DNA from: Limnephilus marmoratus
Taxonomy: Eukaryota > Arthropoda > Insecta > Trichoptera > Limnephilidae
Reading direction: 5' to 3'
DNA length: 64,000 nt
NCBI GenBank assembly: GCA_917880885.1
Contig: OU862917.1
Coordinates: forward strand, 53,118,727-53,182,726
Position numbers and translations under genes: made by a program
Shown: positions 33,291-43,401 of the stretch, in pieces
Position numbering within the stretch: the first letter of the stretch is position 1
Layout of the letters: the number at the start of each line of letters is the position of its first letter
Notes under the pieces: model-generated
Databases searched by the model: none
What the model was told of the DNA's origin: nothing
Seen by the model: only the letters and a program-made list of their open reading frames with translations

Positions 33291-33298
33291 ACTGGAGT

Positions 33299-35104
33299 AT
33301 CACAGACTAGTAACTATTCAACAGTTAATCTTTTGTACCTTTGTGTTAGTAATCTGTTATATTTTAGATAATATACGTATAGATAGTTGCTGATGATGAC
33401 TGGTACATAATTAAATAATTAGTGTTGCTGATGATTGCTAACACGTATTTATAAAAAATAAATAACCCATAAGCAGTCAAATTTGTAAGCCCAGGTTTTG
33501 GAAATCACACTTCATTTCAACATTAGGTTCTTAGTTTAGGTAAACCAAGTAATTCATGCGTATTGAGTTTTAAACGAAACTTTACAAATGTCAAATCCGT
33601 AAAAAAATGGCGGCAATGGAGATGTTTTATATGGGAAATTTTTAACTTTGAATGAAAACCGAATTTAAATGCATGTTTTTCCATCTATCCCAACCGAAAC
33701 CGATGTTTCTTTTGGTAATAAAGTTTAACAGTCGTTTACTTTTCAAAATCTATGCCTATTAAACGTGTCAGCGGCATGTTGTTATTTATGAATACCATAG
33801 ACATCCAAATTCAATCCTATGTCCGTAATGAATACCCATTTGAATTCAATCCTGAAGATTATCGCATTTAGTTAATAAACTTATTTTTCTTCCTAATTTC
33901 AGTATTTCTATAAAAATGTTGTAAAACAAGATTAGTTTTATGTTATCGATTTAAACACGCTTTGGATTCGAATTCTCAATTGTGAAATAATTATTAATTG
34001 CTTTTTTGTTAAAAGCCCAAAACGAAACACGCTGTATGAAAGTTTTGCATCTGTGTGAGTACTGTGATGAAGTCAACTTAACTTGCGAGACCTATACGAT
34101 TGTTGGGAAGGTAATAAAAAACCCGCATTATTGCAAAAAAATGTGCGCAATAATAATTCCTTATTTATATTGTGTTTCGTTTTCATTTTCGAAAGTGAAA
34201 TCTGTTGAATTTTTAAAATCCCGGATGTCACGTCCAAGTAATGTGTGGTGAGACAAAATATGAATATTTTGGCCCTGTAGATAGAGAGGTAATGCACCTC
34301 TCTTTCTAAGAGGCAGAATATTATTCGTATGAAATATTTAATAAGAATTATATGTCCATATGTGCGTTCTGTATTCCGCTCCTATGAACGAATTTTCACG
34401 CTCGGCCGGATTTATGAGTTAAGAGATTAAGCGACATGAGGTTCAAAATGTAGTAAAATTATACAATTAATGTTTGTCTTTTTCATATTTACTTATGTTA
34501 TACACACGGTCCTCAGAGAAAACCACCATCGGTAGCCTACCTACTAGTGGAGTATATAGCATTAGAGTCGAGGGGTACTTGTTGGGACGTTGGCAACTCG
34601 TTAGCCGTAAATGAAGCCTCCAATCTGTTTGCCGCTCGATAACTTCCTGAATGGACCCGTTTAGATGGATGGGGTAATGAACCTTTGGTGGATTGTCGGT
34701 GTTAATAAATGTGTAATTATAGGAAGGTTGATTTTTCGCTGATAAAAATGGAGCTTTTGAAATGTAGATCAGCTAAATATCGAAAAAGGGTGACCAAAGT
34801 AGAGATTCCTTGTCGATTGTTCAAAATTTTGAATAATTTTACTTACAGGAGATTGTAGGTTGAGCATCGTTGCATGCATACATCGATCATCCAGTTGATT
34901 AGTCAGACATCTACAAATACAATGTTGTGAGATAATGAGTAAAGCTTTATTCGAATGCTTATCATAAAATGACACCGGGAAGCATAACGGTCCGGTACAT
35001 TATCATGACATTTTGAAATTCCTTACTAGTAACCCAGAAAACATCAATTTTTCATTTATTCCCCGTAAATTTTTCTGCAAAATTTGGTAGTGTTCATTTT
35101 TTGA
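33299..35104. other. Unassigned sequence
   Basis: 1.8 kb with no recognised gene. A small hairpin GAGAGGTAATGCACCTCTC lies near 34290. Short ORFs (34006-34251, 34769-34975) lack motifs. Confidence 0.35.
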
Positions 35105-35470
35105 TATTTTTTTACATTAGATCCACACAGGAGGCCCTGAGGAAATTAATTGCTTTCAGGGTTTAGGTCATCTTTTGGGATGCTGTGTGGAAGATCTTTT
35201 TAGGAAAGGAAGGAGAGTAAGTTCTGAGAAGTAAAAGGGTATTAGGGGTGGGTAGAAAATGTGGAGGTCAGTATGTCCAGGAGTGACAAACTTTTGAATC
35301 CATCCCTCCCACTGCGCTGCAAGGCGATGTTCCGAGAAAGTACGGCTGGAGAAGTCAAAGAGACTCCCTCAACAATTCTCTCCAGATTTGTCCTGCCATG
35401 CAGCGGGTGGGCGGACGCATCCACTGCCAAAATCCGGACAAACCTCACCCCATGAACCCGGGCACCCCGA
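35105..35470 (-). repeat. SINE-B copy, 3' two-thirds (split copy)
   Basis: Plus-strand order from the tail (ACATTAGATCCACACAGGAG, GGCCCTGAGGAAATTAATTG) through GGGATGCTGTGTGGA and TCCCACTGCGCTGCAAGG to GGGCACCCCGATTAAG. The family sequence then resumes at 36191, so one SINE-B copy has been interrupted by the element at 35475-36186. Confidence 0.78.
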
Positions 35471-35474
35471 TTAA

Positions 35475-36186
35475 GAGGGCATTACCAGAGAAAGCCGGAA
35501 ATACGTCATTTTCAAAAAAGTTTTTAGACGTATTGACTCTTTTCCACAAAAAATTATAAATGGATTTCGAAAGATTGTTCTTTTATCTAGTGAAGTTATG
35601 TAATAAATTTTTAGAATTTTTTTTTATTTTTTAGTATAATAAGGTTATTCCATAGGTCGTTGGCAGATTTGTTAAATTTTCAAAAAAGTTTTTGTATTAT
35701 ACCACACCCATTTCAAATAATGTAATCATGCAGTAAAATAAATCAATACATTATCTAGCAGAGTTATGTATTAGTTTTAATTTCAGTTTCAATAAAATCA
35801 TTAAAAAATATGTACTTACATGTGTTTCTTGAAGAAAATTGGTCCATTTGTGTATTTATTTGCGCACTTACAAACTAATATATTTCAGATTTTTTTAACA
35901 TTCTTATTAAATTTAGACATTATTGAAAAATGATAAATACTTATAATCAAAAAATAACTACAAAAAGTACACTATTTTAATAGTTTTATCATCACGCATT
36001 TCAGCATTTTTGGATGAAGGTATAAATTAAAGCTAATTTGGATTGAAATAAATGCGATATTGAGTTATAATTTAAAAAAACTGGTACGGAGAATAATTAA
36101 TCTTTTTCATTGTAACCGCCCTGCACGATCGGAAGAACAACTTTCGACGAAATGTGGATTTTCGTCCGCTGGCTGGTTAAACGCTC
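35475..36186. mobile_element. TTAA-targeted (piggyBac-type) non-autonomous element
   Basis: 712 bp inserted in a SINE-B copy and flanked by TTAA at 35471-35474 and 36187-36190. The ends GAGGGCATTACCAG and (reverse complement of the right end) GAGCGTTTAACCAG are imperfect inverted repeats. Removing it and one TTAA restores the SINE-B sequence. There is no transposase ORF. TTAA duplication is the signature of the piggyBac superfamily. Confidence 0.7.
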
Positions 36187-36190
36187 TTAA

Positions 36191-36296
36191 GTCACCAAAC
36201 ATAGCGAACTACTTGGAGCGACCTATGGCAGAGGTGTTGGTTATCCAGTAAATGGTTCCCGGGGCGGCGGTACCCATACCCGCCTCCAAAATTGGT
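36191..36296 (-). repeat. SINE-B copy, 5' part of the split copy
   Basis: TCACCAAACATAGCGAACTA, GGCAGAGGTGTTGGTTATCC and GGGGCGGCGGTACCCATACC continue the family sequence broken off at 35470. Confidence 0.78.
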
Positions 36297-36684
36297 TTAT
36301 GGGTAATCTGAGTATTGTCCCAGGTAGAGTGAACACTTTTACATATATACTCATACTGAACCCAAATTTCGAATTTTCGGAGATGTGTGACTAATCAACT
36401 GGACGAGCGACATATGCGGTAAAAAAATCACATCGCTTTGTGACATTTGTTCCGTATGCCTATATTTATAATCAAAAACATTTTAATATAAAATATATTG
36501 TTTTCATTTAAAAACGTGCTTACTTTCCTGGTATCACAGAATTATTTTCAGCCAATCGTAAATAATTGGCCAACGGCGCACATTATTGTAATATTTATGT
36601 AATTGTAAATTATTGTTTTGCATGCACAAGCGATCGGTTGTTAACGATAGTATATTATGTTTTTTAATGTTTAAAATAACCACT

Positions 36685-36905
36685 CATTTCCGGGTGTTTG
36701 CTTTTCGATTCGGCCATTAGATTTAATTAATGTCATACCTTCAAATATTAATACGGAAACATATATAAAATGCTTACTGTGGTTTAAAGCCAATGATTCC
36801 GCCTAGATTTCACCGTTTATCCCATATTTTTGGGTTTTGTAAATTTAAAAAAAAAAGTTGAATTTATAATTAAATTCAATTTATAAAAAAAATCTAGCTA
36901 AATTT
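36685..36905. repeat. Unclassified repeat U, copy 2
   Basis: Counterpart of 8438-8690: TTTTCGATTCGGCCATTAGA, GGAAACATATATAAAATGCT, GTGGTTTAAAGCCAATGATT, CCCATATTTTTGGGTTTTG. The neighbouring stretches 36297-36684 and 36906-37304 hold nothing else I can name. Confidence 0.5.
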
Positions 36906-37304
36906 GGGTTCAAATATAAAAAAAAAACAAAGAACTTTCTGGGCGCGTGTTCCATTGAAAAATATACTTAACCTGCTTTACAATATAATTATTATTATTT
37001 ATCTAACTTTAACTGCAACTAATCTTAAATTTATGCACACGATTCTGCGGCCATGGGTCACAGTACCCTTCTTGACAATATCAAGGGGGATACCGTATTT
37101 TTACTTATGTCGACAAATTAGCACTTAATCGTAGACTTGCGAACACCTGAATACAGATTTTTTAGTGAGGTGTTCACAAAATGCTACAACTAACCTTTTT
37201 ACTTTCAGATACCGAATATTAACATTTTTTGTACATATAAACCAGTGTTATCATTTATAAAGTGTATTTTCAAGAATAGATTTAATTAAATTAAATTAAA
37301 CATA

Positions 37305-37690
37305 ACCTAATATGTAATGCGCACTACTTATAGAACCTAATATGATAATACGCACTACTCATGGAATCTAATATGTAATGCGCACTACTAATAGAACCTA
37401 ATATGGTAATACGCGCTACTTATAGAACTATGTAATACGCACTACTTACAGAACCTAATATGCAATTCGCGCTACATAAAGAACCTAATATGGTAATGCG
37501 TACTACTTATGGAACCTAATATGAAATACGTACCACTTATAGAAGCTAATATGGTAATACGCATTACTTATAGAACCTAATATCTAATATGTAATACGCA
37601 CTACTTATAGAACCTAATATGTAATACTTACTACTTATAGAACCTAATATGGTAAAAGCACTACTTATAGAACCTAATACGCCATACTGC
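37305..37690. repeat. Minisatellite, ~31-bp unit x~12
   Basis: Degenerate head-to-tail copies of CCTAATATGGTAATACGCAC followed by TACTTATAGAA, with units varying between 30 and 33 bp and one shortened unit. Non-coding. Confidence 0.92.
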
Positions 37691-38924
37691 ATTATCAAGG
37701 GTTTATTTATGTATCTTGTGTACAATGCTTCCCCTCATTTGGTTAATTTCTCATTTACCAAAACTATTCTATCACTTCCACTGCACTAATCTACAAAATT
37801 TCCTCCTTTTCCGCGTATAAATATCGCCAACTCAATTGAAAGCTGACTCAATAACGTTTATCTCGAATTCCATAAAATCATAAAGCAGCAAACCTCAATA
37901 CACTTTCAGTCAGGTACCATTTGACGTAGGGATATCTGTGTCGGATTTCCTTCCTTCTTTTGCTTCCTTCTCCCTTCCGCTCTATCGGGAGACTTCCTAG
38001 ATCCTATTAGGGGTGGAGACGGAGGGGTAGTTCCTGGGAGAGATGGGGTTGTGGTGCGGGGTGGTTGGGTGGTGTAACGGTGGTGGAAAGGCCGCGAGAG
38101 GAGGTGGTGTAGGGGGTGGCTTCGCCTGAAGTCAGCTATCGTTAACATAAGCGGAAAACTACGTTACATATTTTTTATGCTTCTGCATTTTGTCGTGCTA
38201 ACAGATCGATAAAAAAATGTTTCCTCATTGCTGATTATCGGAACTCCCACTCCATTTTCTCTAGTGGATATTCTCCTCCTGATGGATATACTCCTCCATT
38301 CCTAAGGATTAATTCTCTTCAATTACCAAGATCACTCCAACGCATTGGTGATCTTTCTGTGTTTCTCCGGCCAAACACTTTGCAAGTGAAGAAAGTCTGA
38401 GTATTTAAAGAACGATTAAAAAATGTTTGCTCTGTCTTTCACATACCAGTGTAAATAGCGTTATTAGAAGCAGTATTAATACAAACGTATAGATGTTGTC
38501 CGGATTTTTTTAACGGAAATGTATTATATTTTAAGAGTAAATAAGGTAGTTTTTTGATAGCTCCAAAAGTGACGAAGTTGTGAGTGAACATTGGTAAAAT
38601 GTATGCAATTGTGTCTCGTGACGTTACACCCAGTAGAATTCAAAATTCAAATGGCGTATTGCCGCGCATATTCCGTGATATCTCACTCTTTTCGGTCGGT
38701 CGCAATTGATGTCAACGTTTTGTTGGTGTATTTTTGGGTGGAATTCGGTATTTTCCAAAAATTCAATAGGTAGGGTCTTCGGCGTGCCCTAATTAATATG
38801 ATAAATTTGTAAATGACATGAAATTGCGGAATTTATGGTGACAATCTCATTAAAGAAACGTTCTAATGGAAGTCACTGAAAGATAAAACAAAAACAAGAC
38901 CTTTCTTACGGTTCCATTCCCCAA
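37691..38924. other. Unassigned sequence
   Basis: No gene is recognised. 37906-38148 is GC-richer and contains a GGTGG-rich tract. An ORF at 38591-38773 has no familiar motif. GATATTCTCCTCCTGATGGA near 38270 is a short internal repeat. Confidence 0.35.
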
Positions 38925-39092
38925 TATCAGCCTGGTGTAATACCATCATTCAGAATTGAAACGTTACTTGAAACCCCTTTAACCGACTACAACCTTCAGC
39001 CCCACAACATACCAAAATTGGTGATGCCATAGTCTCACTGGCTCCAGACGGTTGGGAGCAGTTAAGTCTCTTGTGTGGTACTCAGATAAAAT
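38925..39092 (+). repeat. SINE-A copy, truncated and deleted
   Basis: ATCAGCCTGGTGTAATACCA through GAATTGAAACGTTACTTGAA, then a deletion to CAGCCCCACAACATACC, ending in the family tail GTCTCTTGTGTGGTACTCAG. Confidence 0.7.
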
Positions 39093-39304
39093 AAGTCATA
39101 TTGTATGCTAAGCCGACTGCACATATAAGGATGTCGTATATTGTTATTAAGCCGTTTGGTGTCACCGCGTGTAGAGTAGGAATTAATGTTAGAAAAATTA
39201 TTTGTTCAGCGGATTTTCATTCAAGACACCTGCAGATGTAAGTATATCGACTTTGATTGTACGGCCGCATATCTTCTTTGCATACTCACTTGAAGAAATA
39301 ATCT

Positions 39305-39372
39305 TTTAGGGGATCAACTGTCCGAGGGATCAATTGACAGAGGGATCTATTGTCCGGCGGATCTGTTGTCGG
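39305..39372. repeat. Short tandem repeat, 17-19-bp unit x4
   Basis: GGATCAACTGTCCGAG, GGATCAATTGACAGAG, GGATCTATTGTCCGGC and GGATCTGTTGTCGGG lie head to tail. A related pair occurs at about 48735-48770. Function unknown. Confidence 0.7.
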
Positions 39373-39591
39373 GTCACCCTTCTTACAACTCACGAAATAT
39401 TGCAGGTTTCGCTATAGGAAGAAACTATGGAATTTATTGTGCCTTTTTCCCATAAGATACGATAAACGTCTCACTTTCTCTGATCGGAGCGATACTGATA
39501 GTCTCTTCCAATCCAGAAAAGGTATACTATAAAATAAAGTTATTTATATACCTTCTACATAATCTACATAGGAAATAACGAATGACAATTT

Positions 39592-39657
39592 GCAAAGCAA
39601 AGTTTTGAACCCGTGACCAGTGACTCAGTTCTAACCGCTCCATCACGGAGGTGGTTA
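39592..39657 (-). repeat. tRNA-like SINE head T2
   Basis: Minus strand reads TGATGGAGCGGTTAGAA (A-box-like, complement of 39629-39645), ACTGAGTCACTGGTCACGG, then GGGTTCAAAAC (B-box-like, complement of 39602-39612). The spacing fits a tRNA-derived polymerase III promoter, but no 3' acceptor stem closes, so it is a SINE head and not a tRNA gene. The body probably continues to lower coordinates. Confidence 0.55.
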
Positions 39658-39747
39658 GATTAGTTCACTTCTAAAGTTAAATTAATCAAAAATATTTTTA
39701 ACCTTAGATAGCTTACCGCTGTCAAAATGACGAGCATAACAAAATGT

Positions 39748-39950
39748 ATATTTTTTTTTTTTTTTTAAAGAAAGACAAACATTCCCGGGTTACGAATAAC
39801 CCAACAATGTTTGAAAATCTCCTACTACCACCACAGAAAGCCGAAAATGTTGCTTGTGTTGTGATGGAGGACTTGGCCAGCCGAGGAATCGAACACGCGA
39901 CGCTCGGGTGGGACCCAAGCGCTATGCCCACTCAACCACTGACCAGTGAT
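39748..39950 (-). repeat. tRNA-derived SINE T3 with A-tail
   Basis: Minus strand: TGGTTGAGTGGGCATAG (A box, complement of 39922-39938), CGCTTGGGTCCCACCCGAGCG as the anticodon arm, and GTTCGATTCCTC (B box, complement of 39882-39893). A ~110-bp body follows, ending in a ~17-nt A-run (T-run at 39752-39768). About 200 bp. Unrelated to SINE-A. Both strands' short ORFs here are shadows. Confidence 0.7.
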
Positions 39951-40029
39951 TGAGTGGGCATATATGATTCTATTGAATGCTTCTAACGAGAGTAGGTATA
40001 GTCATCACGACAAGTGTCAACTTAAGTAA

Positions 40030-40240
40030 GCCATACACGCTACGGTCTACCGGAGAGGTTACCTGTGCAGGTTTGCCTGTGCAGGTTCGTTTCGAAAGAA
40101 TTGATTTTCGATTTTGCGCCGGTCGCCTGCGCAGGTTCAAAAAACCGCATAGGTCTATTCCCACACACGCTCCGGTCTACCTGCCCAGGCATACCTGCAA
40201 AGGTATGACCTCTCCGGCGGACCGTAGTGGCCGCCTTTAG
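40030..40240. repeat. Imperfect inverted repeat (~45-bp arms)
   Basis: ACGGTCTACCGGAGAGGT and CCTGTGCAGGTTTGCCTG (left arm) pair with the reverse of ACCTGCCCAGGCATACCTGC and GACCTCTCCGGCGGACCGT (right arm, to about 40228). It resembles a MITE, though no convincing target duplication was found. The ORFs on both strands come from the symmetry. Confidence 0.55.
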
Positions 40241-40316
40241 TGGCCGCTAGACTCGTTTTTGAGATACCTAAATTTAAAAAAATTGTGTTAAAAATATAAG
40301 TAATACGTTTGTCAGA

Positions 40317-40763
40317 TAAGTTTTAATCAAGAGTTTTAGCATCAAGACTGTCTTCGGTGCCACAACTAAAATTCAAGACCTACTGAGGTCTGCAAAGACT
40401 AAGTTTCCTCTGGAAGCAGATGGAGTGTATAAACTCAGCTGTTCCGGATGTGACAAGGTTTATGTAGGCCAAACAGAGAGGACGATCTCCAAAAGGATAG
40501 CAGAACACTTTCGTGCTTGCAAACTCGGCCACCCTGATAAATCGGCAATCGCTGAGCACTTAATCGAAACCGGCCATTACTTTGGATTTGTTCCTGAGGT
40601 CTTGGGAAGACCTAAAACTTATAGAGCACGCCTAATTACGGAGGCAATTGAAATCTACAAAAATCCTGTTAATATTAATAGAGACGACGGAGCTAAGCTC
40701 AATAGCTCTTGGTATCCGGTGATTGACGGCTACACCAAAGCTAAACGCAAAAAACATGTCTAA
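40317..40763 (+). pseudogene. GIY-YIG endonuclease domain of a Penelope-like element
   Basis: The frame is open from the truncation point to TAA at 40761-40763. After a linker (KIQDLLRSAKTKFPLEADGV) comes the Penelope-type module YKLSCSGCDKVYVGQTERTI, with the CxxC zinc-binding pair expected in this family, then KRIAEHFRACKLG, AIAEHLIETGHYF and RARLITEAIEIYKNPVNINR with a conserved Glu. The C-terminus is basic. The domain would nick target DNA for insertion. The frame is intact but the protein lacks its RT, so it is not autonomous. Confidence 0.88.
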
Positions 40764-41494
40764 GTATACAGTAAGGCCAGCTCGTGGTAAACCATTTTTT
40801 TATTATTTTTTTTTTGTGTTATAACTTTATATTGACTAAATTCGCTTTAACCAGTGTAATTCTAATTCTAGTAAAATTCATTTAATATTAATAGAGCAAA
40901 AAAAAACATGTCTAAGTATATAGTAATGCGAGCTCGTGGTAAACCATTTTGTTTTATATTGACTAAATTGGCTTTAACCATTGTAATTCTATTTCTTAAA
41001 TTCTTACCATTGTGATTTCTAATTTTAGAATTCATTAAGAGATGGAGCCACTTCGGTCGGCATCTCGCAAACGGACTTGCCCCTGACTAGCATAAATACC
41101 ACGTTTTAATGAACTTTCTATTCCGTTCCGCGGCGACGACGCCACTGCTTGTCACGATTATTTTGTACTGGTGAAAGTTAACAATTGTAATTTTTATTTT
41201 ATTTTATTTTTTCTTAAATTCTTACCATTGTGATTTCTAATTTTAGATTTCATTAAGAGATGGAGCCACTTCCGTCGGCATCTCGCAAACGGACTTTCCC
41301 CTGGCTAGCATAAATACCACGTTTTAATGAACTTTCTATTCCGTTCCGCGGCGATGACGCCACTGCTTGTCACGAGTATTTTGTACTGGTGAAAGTCAGT
41401 GCTGCTGGCGACACGGTATCGCTTCGAAGTAAATAAGCACACACTTCACGACTAAAATTACACATCTACCGGATCTGCCGGATCTGCCGGATCT

Positions 41495-41535
41495 GCCCTG
41501 ATGATGGACACTGCAACGATGTCCGAAACGTTGGC
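41495..41535 (+). ncRNA. Hammerhead-ribozyme-like motif HHR4 in Penelope 3' end
   Basis: Helix I GCC/GGC, core CTGATGA, one extra T, helix II GGACA-(9 nt)-TGTCC, core GAAA, palindromic ACGT, T. It is preceded by three tandem GGATCTGCC units. It lies about 55 bp before the element's 3' terminus, the place where Penelope-like elements are reported to carry minimal hammerheads. The extra nucleotide before helix II recurs in all copies here. Confidence 0.55.
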
Positions 41536-42009
41536 TAAAGAAGGAGGTAGCGCAACACGGCACAACACCCCAAAAACATATAACGAAAATACGTTTGTCA
41601 AAGAAAAATTACACTTTTCCCAATTACAGTTTTGTGTTCAACGGTTAAATTAATCTCAAAAATAGTGCCATTTTAGAAATTTGATTTAGTATGTAAAACT
41701 TAAATGAAGAAACGTTTTTGTAATTATGTTTTTTTTTGTAATTATGTAAAATCAAATTAAAATTCTAATTTAAAAATAGAACTTCAAAAAATATTCGTCA
41801 AAATGTCTGCTTGTTAGTCTATTCAGGGATTCGAATTTTGACAGTTGAAAAACACTGTTGCGTTTTTTTCGTTTTAATACGAAAAATCGAATTTTTGGCA
41901 TTTAGTCAGCTATATTTTTAGTTTTTTTGTCCTCTTTGAGTTCGTTTATTGCTGACCAAGTCCAGTAAGTGTTATTTTATTTTTGTTTTAAGTATATCCT
42001 TTTGCCCCA

Positions 42010-43401
42010 ATGGCCTTTGCCATGGGGAAGAAACCCCCTGATCCCGCCCCCCCTGATCCTTCAACTTTTGACATTGGTAGTGAGGTAGAGATAGCAGATC
42101 TTCAAGTTCCATCTTCTACTCCAAAAAAGAGGAAAGTTTGCGACCTTCCAAAAACTGATTCGTCTCAGGTCTCAGTTCCTGTAGCTTCTCCTCTCTCTTT
42201 GTATCCGACTTCAGCAAAAGCTCCCTTCGTAGTTTATGTTCAAAACAACTCTCCTGGCCACTCTTTACATCCCCTTGAATTTGGTAAATTCATTGGAAAA
42301 AAACCACTTGGCATTTCCCCAGGCGGTATCCGATCAGAGGGCAGATTTCGCATTTGTGTTGAGTTCACATCCGCGTTGAATGCCAATAAATTCATAAATT
42401 CCATCGACTCCCTCTCTGCAAAAAAATTTAAAGCCTATATCCCTTCTTTCAATATCTCTCGCTTGGGTCTCGTTAGAGGTATTCCTGTAGACCTATCTGA
42501 AGAAGAGCTTATCTCGGAACTCATTATTCCAGCATCTTCAGGAAAAGTTATTAAGACTAGGCGTCTTAATTTCAAGGATAGATCGTCTGAGTCTGTAGTT
42601 TGGAAACCCTCTCAAACTGTAGTTCTGACATTTGAAGGACAGTCCCTTCCCTCTCACGTTTATTTATTCCACAACTCTCTCCCGGTGGAAATTTATTCAT
42701 ACCCGACAATCCAATGTTTCAATTGTTGTCGGTTTGGCCATTCAAAACAATCGTGCCGCTCCTCTCCCCGCTGCTTTAAATGCGCAGAAAATCATGTAGC
42801 AGACCAATGCTCCTCCCCTTCCAATTCCCCCACTTGCGTCAATTGTTCAGGCTCGCACACAGCCACTCATCCATCCTGCCCCGAACTTTCTCGCCAAAAA
42901 AACATAAAAAGTTATATGGCCTCCAATAGCGTTTCTTACTTCTATGCCTCCAAATTAATAGCTCCTTCTAAAAAATCTTTTGCTGAAGTTGCCTCTCAAC
43001 CCCAAATTAGTGCTCCTTCAAACTTGTCTTACAAGAAGACTGTAATGACAAAACAAGCTTCTCGTCCAATTAAAATTCCTGGATATGATCAATTTGGTCA
43101 TAACTCCCAGCTCTTGTTCCCAAATGGTAACAACAGCTCTCTATTTCCTCAAAACTCCGTCTTTTCTAACTCCAATTCAACTAACAGCAGTGCTTTCAAT
43201 CCTGATCTAAATGCAAATTCCATAAACAACAATACTTCCAATGACAATTCTTCTTTCATTCAAACTCTTCTCATGCTACTTATCTCAGTTATTAACAATA
43301 ATAATTCTCTACCGTCCAACGCTGCCTCGTTACTCCCCTCTTTGTATTCTCTTCTTCCCAATGGCTTCCCCAACAGCAGCAATTCTGCAGTGGAATTGTA
43401 G
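42010..43401 (+). CDS. LINE H ORF1: gag-like RNA-binding protein
   Basis: 463 aa, start ATG at 42010 (MAFAMGKKPPDPAPPDPSTF). A Pro/Ser-rich N-terminus is followed by a globular segment (about 75-230) with an RRM-like character (GRFRICVEFTSALNANKFIN, RLGLVRGIPVDLS). Three zinc knuckles follow: CFNCCRFGHSKQSC from residue 236, CFKCAENHVADQC from 255, CVNCSGSHTATHPSC from 276. The C-terminus is Asn/Ser-rich (NSNSTNSS, NNNTSNDNSS) and hydrophobic at the end. It should bind and package the element RNA with ORF2. Its last 41 nt overlap ORF2 in another frame. Confidence 0.9.
   Translation: MAFAMGKKPPDPAPPDPSTFDIGSEVEIADLQVPSSTPKKRKVCDLPKTDSSQVSVPVASPLSLYPTSAKAPFVVYVQNNSPGHSLHPLEFGKFIGKKPLGISPGGIRSEGRFRICVEFTSALNANKFINSIDSLSAKKFKAYIPSFNISRLGLVRGIPVDLSEEELISELIIPASSGKVIKTRRLNFKDRSSESVVWKPSQTVVLTFEGQSLPSHVYLFHNSLPVEIYSYPTIQCFNCCRFGHSKQSCRSSPRCFKCAENHVADQCSSPSNSPTCVNCSGSHTATHPSCPELSRQKNIKSYMASNSVSYFYASKLIAPSKKSFAEVASQPQISAPSNLSYKKTVMTKQASRPIKIPGYDQFGHNSQLLFPNGNNSSLFPQNSVFSNSNSTNSSAFNPDLNANSINNNTSNDNSSFIQTLLMLLISVINNNNSLPSNAASLLPSLYSLLPNGFPNSSNSAVEL

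Larger units (their letters stand above)
40315..41587 (+). mobile_element. Penelope-like element, 5'-truncated
   Basis: Flanked by the 13-bp direct repeat AATACGTTTGTCA at 40302-40314 and 41588-41600. It starts inside the polyprotein, encodes the C-terminal GIY-YIG endonuclease, and has an 820-bp 3' region with two internal tandem duplications (about 40755-40980, period ~150; about 41000-41390, period 218). It ends with a hammerhead-like motif and the terminus CACCCCAAAAACATATAACG. The reverse transcriptase is missing. Three separate 3'-end fragments of the same family occur at 4901, 25515 and 30146. Confidence 0.88.

Noticed and set aside
37305..37690. CRISPR-like array
   Set aside because: The ~31-bp units abut with no unique spacers and this is eukaryotic DNA; it is a minisatellite.
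43241..43360. Upstream start for LINE H ORF2
   Set aside because: The frame is open, but the homologous K ORF2 starts at the position matching ATG 43361, and the upstream 40 residues do not resemble an endonuclease N-terminus.
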